Below, one piece after another: positions 10,926 to 12,651 of a stretch of DNA of 12,651 nt. The stretch lies in the NCBI GenBank assembly GCA_014904845.1, contig MU119918.1, forward strand, positions 1-12,651. The letters run 5' to 3'. The notes below the pieces were generated by a model that worked only from the letters and a program-made list of their open reading frames with translations, ran no database searches and was not told the origin of the DNA. Positions within the stretch are counted from its first letter, which is position 1, and the number at the start of each line of letters is the position of its first letter. Position numbers and translations under genes: made by a program. This DNA comes from Acephala macrosclerotiorum. Its lineage: Eukaryota; Ascomycota; Leotiomycetes; Helotiales; Mollisiaceae.

Positions 10926-11030
10926 AATAAATTAAATAAATTAAATAAATTAAATAAATTAAATAAATTAAATAAATTAAATAAATTAAATAAATTAAAT
11001 AAATTAAATAAATTAAATAAATTAAATAAA
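10926..11030. repeat. 9-bp minisatellite, about 11.7 perfect copies
   Basis: The unit AAATAAATT is repeated head to tail: a partial copy of eight bases, ten full copies (10934-11023) and a final seven bases. I see no mismatch over 105 bases. The array contains no G or C. Perfect identity points to recent or ongoing expansion by slippage or unequal exchange. All three frames of the unit can be read, but the array runs into stops outside it and is not part of a visible gene. It is likely to be length-variable. Confidence 0.95.
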
Positions 11031-12400
11031 AAAAATATAAAATCGATAAAATGTTATATTTTACATTTTTCGATCGTATTTTTTATAAAAAAAATACTTT
11101 TTTAATTCGAGTAATCGTAATCTCGATATTATTTTATTTAATAAAATTTTAATTAATAATTTTATTATTTTGAAAATATTATTTAAAATACGTTTCATAT
11201 TTTTATTAATATTTTTAATAAAATTTCCAATTTAATATTAATTACAAATAATAATAATAATATATTTTCGTTTATAAATATTGATTTTTAAAAGAATTAC
11301 GTTTTTTTTTTAAATTTTGTAAATATTTTCGATTTTATAATATATAAATTATTTTTAAACGTCGAAATAATTATTTGCGATTTTTAATTATTTATTGATC
11401 GAATTTTTTTATTTTTAAATTTTTTTTTTCTCGTAAAATTTATTATTATTAATAAAAAAAACGAATTTAATTAATTGTAAATCGATTTAAAAAAAATTTT
11501 TAAATAATCGAAAATTTTTTATTAATATTTTTATATTATATATACGACGAATTCTAAGAAAAAAAATTTTAATATTATATTTTATTTTTTAAATTAAAAT
11601 TTCGTGTATCGATATATGCAATTTATATTATTATATTCGATTTTAAATAATAATTGAAAAAATTAAAATATTTACGAAAATTTTTTTTTTAATTTTTTTT
11701 TAATTTTCGAAAACGAAAAAAATTAATTCGATTTTTATTGTAAAATCGACGAATTTTTTATTATAAACAATTCTAATTGCATTATATAATAATTATTTAA
11801 ATCGTATTTAATTACGAAATTTAAATTTAAAAATAATACGATTAATATAAAAAAATTTATTTATAAAACAAAATATAATAAATAATTTTTATTTAAAATA
11901 ATATATAATAAAAAATTTATTCGTTTAAAAAAAAATTAATATTGAAATTACTTTATTATTAAAAATCGATATAAATATAATAATTAAAAAAAAGTAAAAT
12001 TTTTTAATCGAATTTATTGAATATTAAATATTTTTCATTTAAAACAATTTATTAAAACGAAAAAATTAATCGATTTTATTACGCGTTTTTATGTTTTTAT
12101 TTTAATCGAATATAAAAATATTATTAATTTTTCGAATTAATTTTTTTAAATTAATAATAAATTAAAAAATCTTTATAAAATAATAATTTTTATATTTATT
12201 TAATTAATTTTACGATTTTTTTAAAAATTTAAATTTATATACGAAATTTTTATTATAATATTTTAATAAATTTACAATTTTATTTAAACGTTTAAAAATT
12301 TTATAATCGAATAAAATATAATAATTTAAAAAACGTTTAATAAAAAATAATAATAAAATTCGTTTATTATTAATATTAAAATCGTTTTTATAATAAACGA
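11031..12400. other. AT-rich non-coding segment, no genes seen
   Basis: This is body composition again, with CpG at roughly one per 30-40 bases. It includes the only CC dinucleotide found (11227-11228), a run of AAT triplets (about 11247-11262), CGCG at 12082-12085 and isolated GC dinucleotides (for example 11618-11619). The reverse-strand frame at 12210-12404 lies at its right end and is judged accidental. No RNA gene is visible. Confidence 0.75.
11043..11073. repeat. Hairpin-forming inverted repeat with G-C pairs
   Basis: TCGA (11043-11046) plus AAAATGT (11048-11054) pair with ACATTTT (11063-11069) plus TCGA (11070-11073). This gives 11 base pairs with one bulged T (11047) and an eight-base loop. 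The stem includes three G-C pairs, one of them formed by non-CpG bases G11053 and C11064. It lies 12 bases to the right of the 9-bp minisatellite. It lacks a terminal T run directly after the stem and there is no gene before it, so I do not call a terminator. Confidence 0.6.
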
Positions 12401-12599
12401 TCATTTATTAATATTGAAAAATATAATTGAATATATATTTAATATATATATTTATATAGAAAAAAGCGAAATTCTTTTATATATATATATAGAAAAAAGA
12501 ACGAATTACGTAAAACGTGATCTCGTACTAAGATTAAAAAAACTTTATTTTAATATTTTTATACGATTAAAAGTTTTAATAGTTTTTTACAAACTTTAA
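12357..12599 (+). other. Open reading frame without ATG, doubtful
   Basis: The frame is free of stops from 12357 to the TAA at 12597-12599, about 80 codons. It has no ATG; the part from the TTG at 12414 encodes 61 residues. The product is made almost wholly of I, Y, K, L, N and F, as AT-rich sequence dictates, with a slightly more basic central part (YVKRDLVLRLKK). YIYIEK occurs twice, 11 residues apart. I recognise no domain. A rough estimate of one stop per ten codons makes about one such frame expected by chance in a window this size. It does coincide with the shift to higher non-CpG G and C, so a fragment of a degraded gene or exon is possible. I do not assign a function. Confidence 0.15.
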
Positions 12600-12651
12600 A
12601 CTCTAATTCTAATTATATATAGAATAATATATATAATGTTTAGTTTTTTTT
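12401..12651. other. Right-hand segment with altered composition
   Basis: In these 251 bases I count about 35 G or C (14%), of which about 23 lie outside CpG. In the body most G and C are inside CpG. The contexts here are varied: AG, GA, CT, TC, TG, AC and GTGATCTCGTACTAAG at 12517-12532. The last 51 bases have six non-CpG G or C and no CpG. This looks like the start of a less mutated region, perhaps approaching a gene or a block boundary beyond the window. Confidence 0.7.
12453..12499 (+). repeat. 14-bp direct repeat, 33-bp spacing
   Basis: TATATAGAAAAAAG occurs at 12453-12466 and again at 12486-12499. The spacing is 33 bases, a multiple of three, so in the open frame it yields YIYIEK twice. 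The bases between are also partly similar, which suggests a small tandem duplication. It could equally be a product of low-complexity sequence. Confidence 0.7.

Noticed and set aside
10926..11030. CRISPR-like or telomeric array
   Set aside because: The 9-bp units are directly adjacent with no spacers and contain no G, so the array is neither CRISPR nor a usual telomere repeat. It is a simple minisatellite.
11043..11073. Rho-independent terminator
   Set aside because: The stem is mostly A-T, no gene precedes it, and no T run follows the stem directly.
12210..12404. Reverse-strand open frame of 64 residues starting with ATG at 12404
   Set aside because: The product is low complexity (K, N, I, F, L, Y), shows no recognisable domain, and has body-type CpG-only composition. 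A frame of this length is expected about once by chance in a window of this size. It also overlaps the open plus-strand frame.
12404..12414. Divergent gene pair with a shared promoter between the two frames
   Set aside because: The gap between the starts is nine bases, the plus frame begins with TTG, no ribosome binding site or promoter is visible, and neither frame is convincing as a gene.
1..12651. Bisulfite-converted DNA as the source of the CpG-only pattern
   Set aside because: Bisulfite treatment changes C to T on one strand only and leaves G intact on the read strand. Here both non-CpG C and non-CpG G are missing on the same strand, so a single conversion does not explain it.
1..12651. 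Mitochondrial or plastid genome segment, or a reduced endosymbiont genome
   Set aside because: No tRNA, rRNA or conserved organelle or bacterial protein frame is found in 12.6 kb, whereas those genomes are mostly coding or carry RNA genes at this scale. Yeast mitochondrial spacers have GC clusters, which are absent here.

Overview
The window is about 12.65 kb of extremely AT-rich DNA, roughly 6-8% G+C by eye. I find no convincing gene, tRNA, rRNA, CRISPR array or insertion sequence. Stop codons are dense in all six frames. The only reading frames of any length are two low-complexity ones at the right-hand end, and these are explainable by chance.

The defining property is where G and C occur. 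From position 541 to about 12400, roughly three quarters or more of all C and G bases sit in CpG dinucleotides, almost always in the form WCGW. C and G outside CpG are nearly erased on both strands. GG and CC were seen only once each (7252-7253 and 11227-11228). This is the reverse of vertebrate-type CpG decay. It looks like a long-running C-to-T process acting on both strands that spares CpG. Candidate sources are an AT isochore or heterochromatic/centromeric block of a fungus with RIP-like mutation (RIP is a fungal C-to-T repeat-mutation process), the near gene-free intergenic DNA of another very AT-rich eukaryote such as an anaerobic gut fungus, or a GC-poor insect (hymenopteran-like) region. 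The sequence alone does not decide between these. The absence of coding density argues against a bacterium or a reduced endosymbiont.

Layout. Positions 1-540 are about 99% A+T with no CpG at all, and the first 263 bases contain no G or C. Positions 541 to about 12400 are the CpG-only body, with CpG-dense patches (about 541-970, 2450-3300, 4441-4640, 6410-6910, 10854-10925) alternating with sparse ones (about 1001-2100, 3341-3820). Within the body are a 24-base T tract (5316-5339), a near-identical 55-bp tandem duplication carrying a 16-bp CpG palindrome (9876-9995), a pure 9-bp minisatellite (10926-11030) and an adjacent hairpin (11043-11073). From about 12401 to the end the composition changes: non-CpG G and C become common, about 14% G+C, and two short frames appear. 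This may be the edge of the mutated block.

No gene cooperation can be described. The window is best read as non-coding structural or degenerate DNA whose interest lies in its mutational signature.
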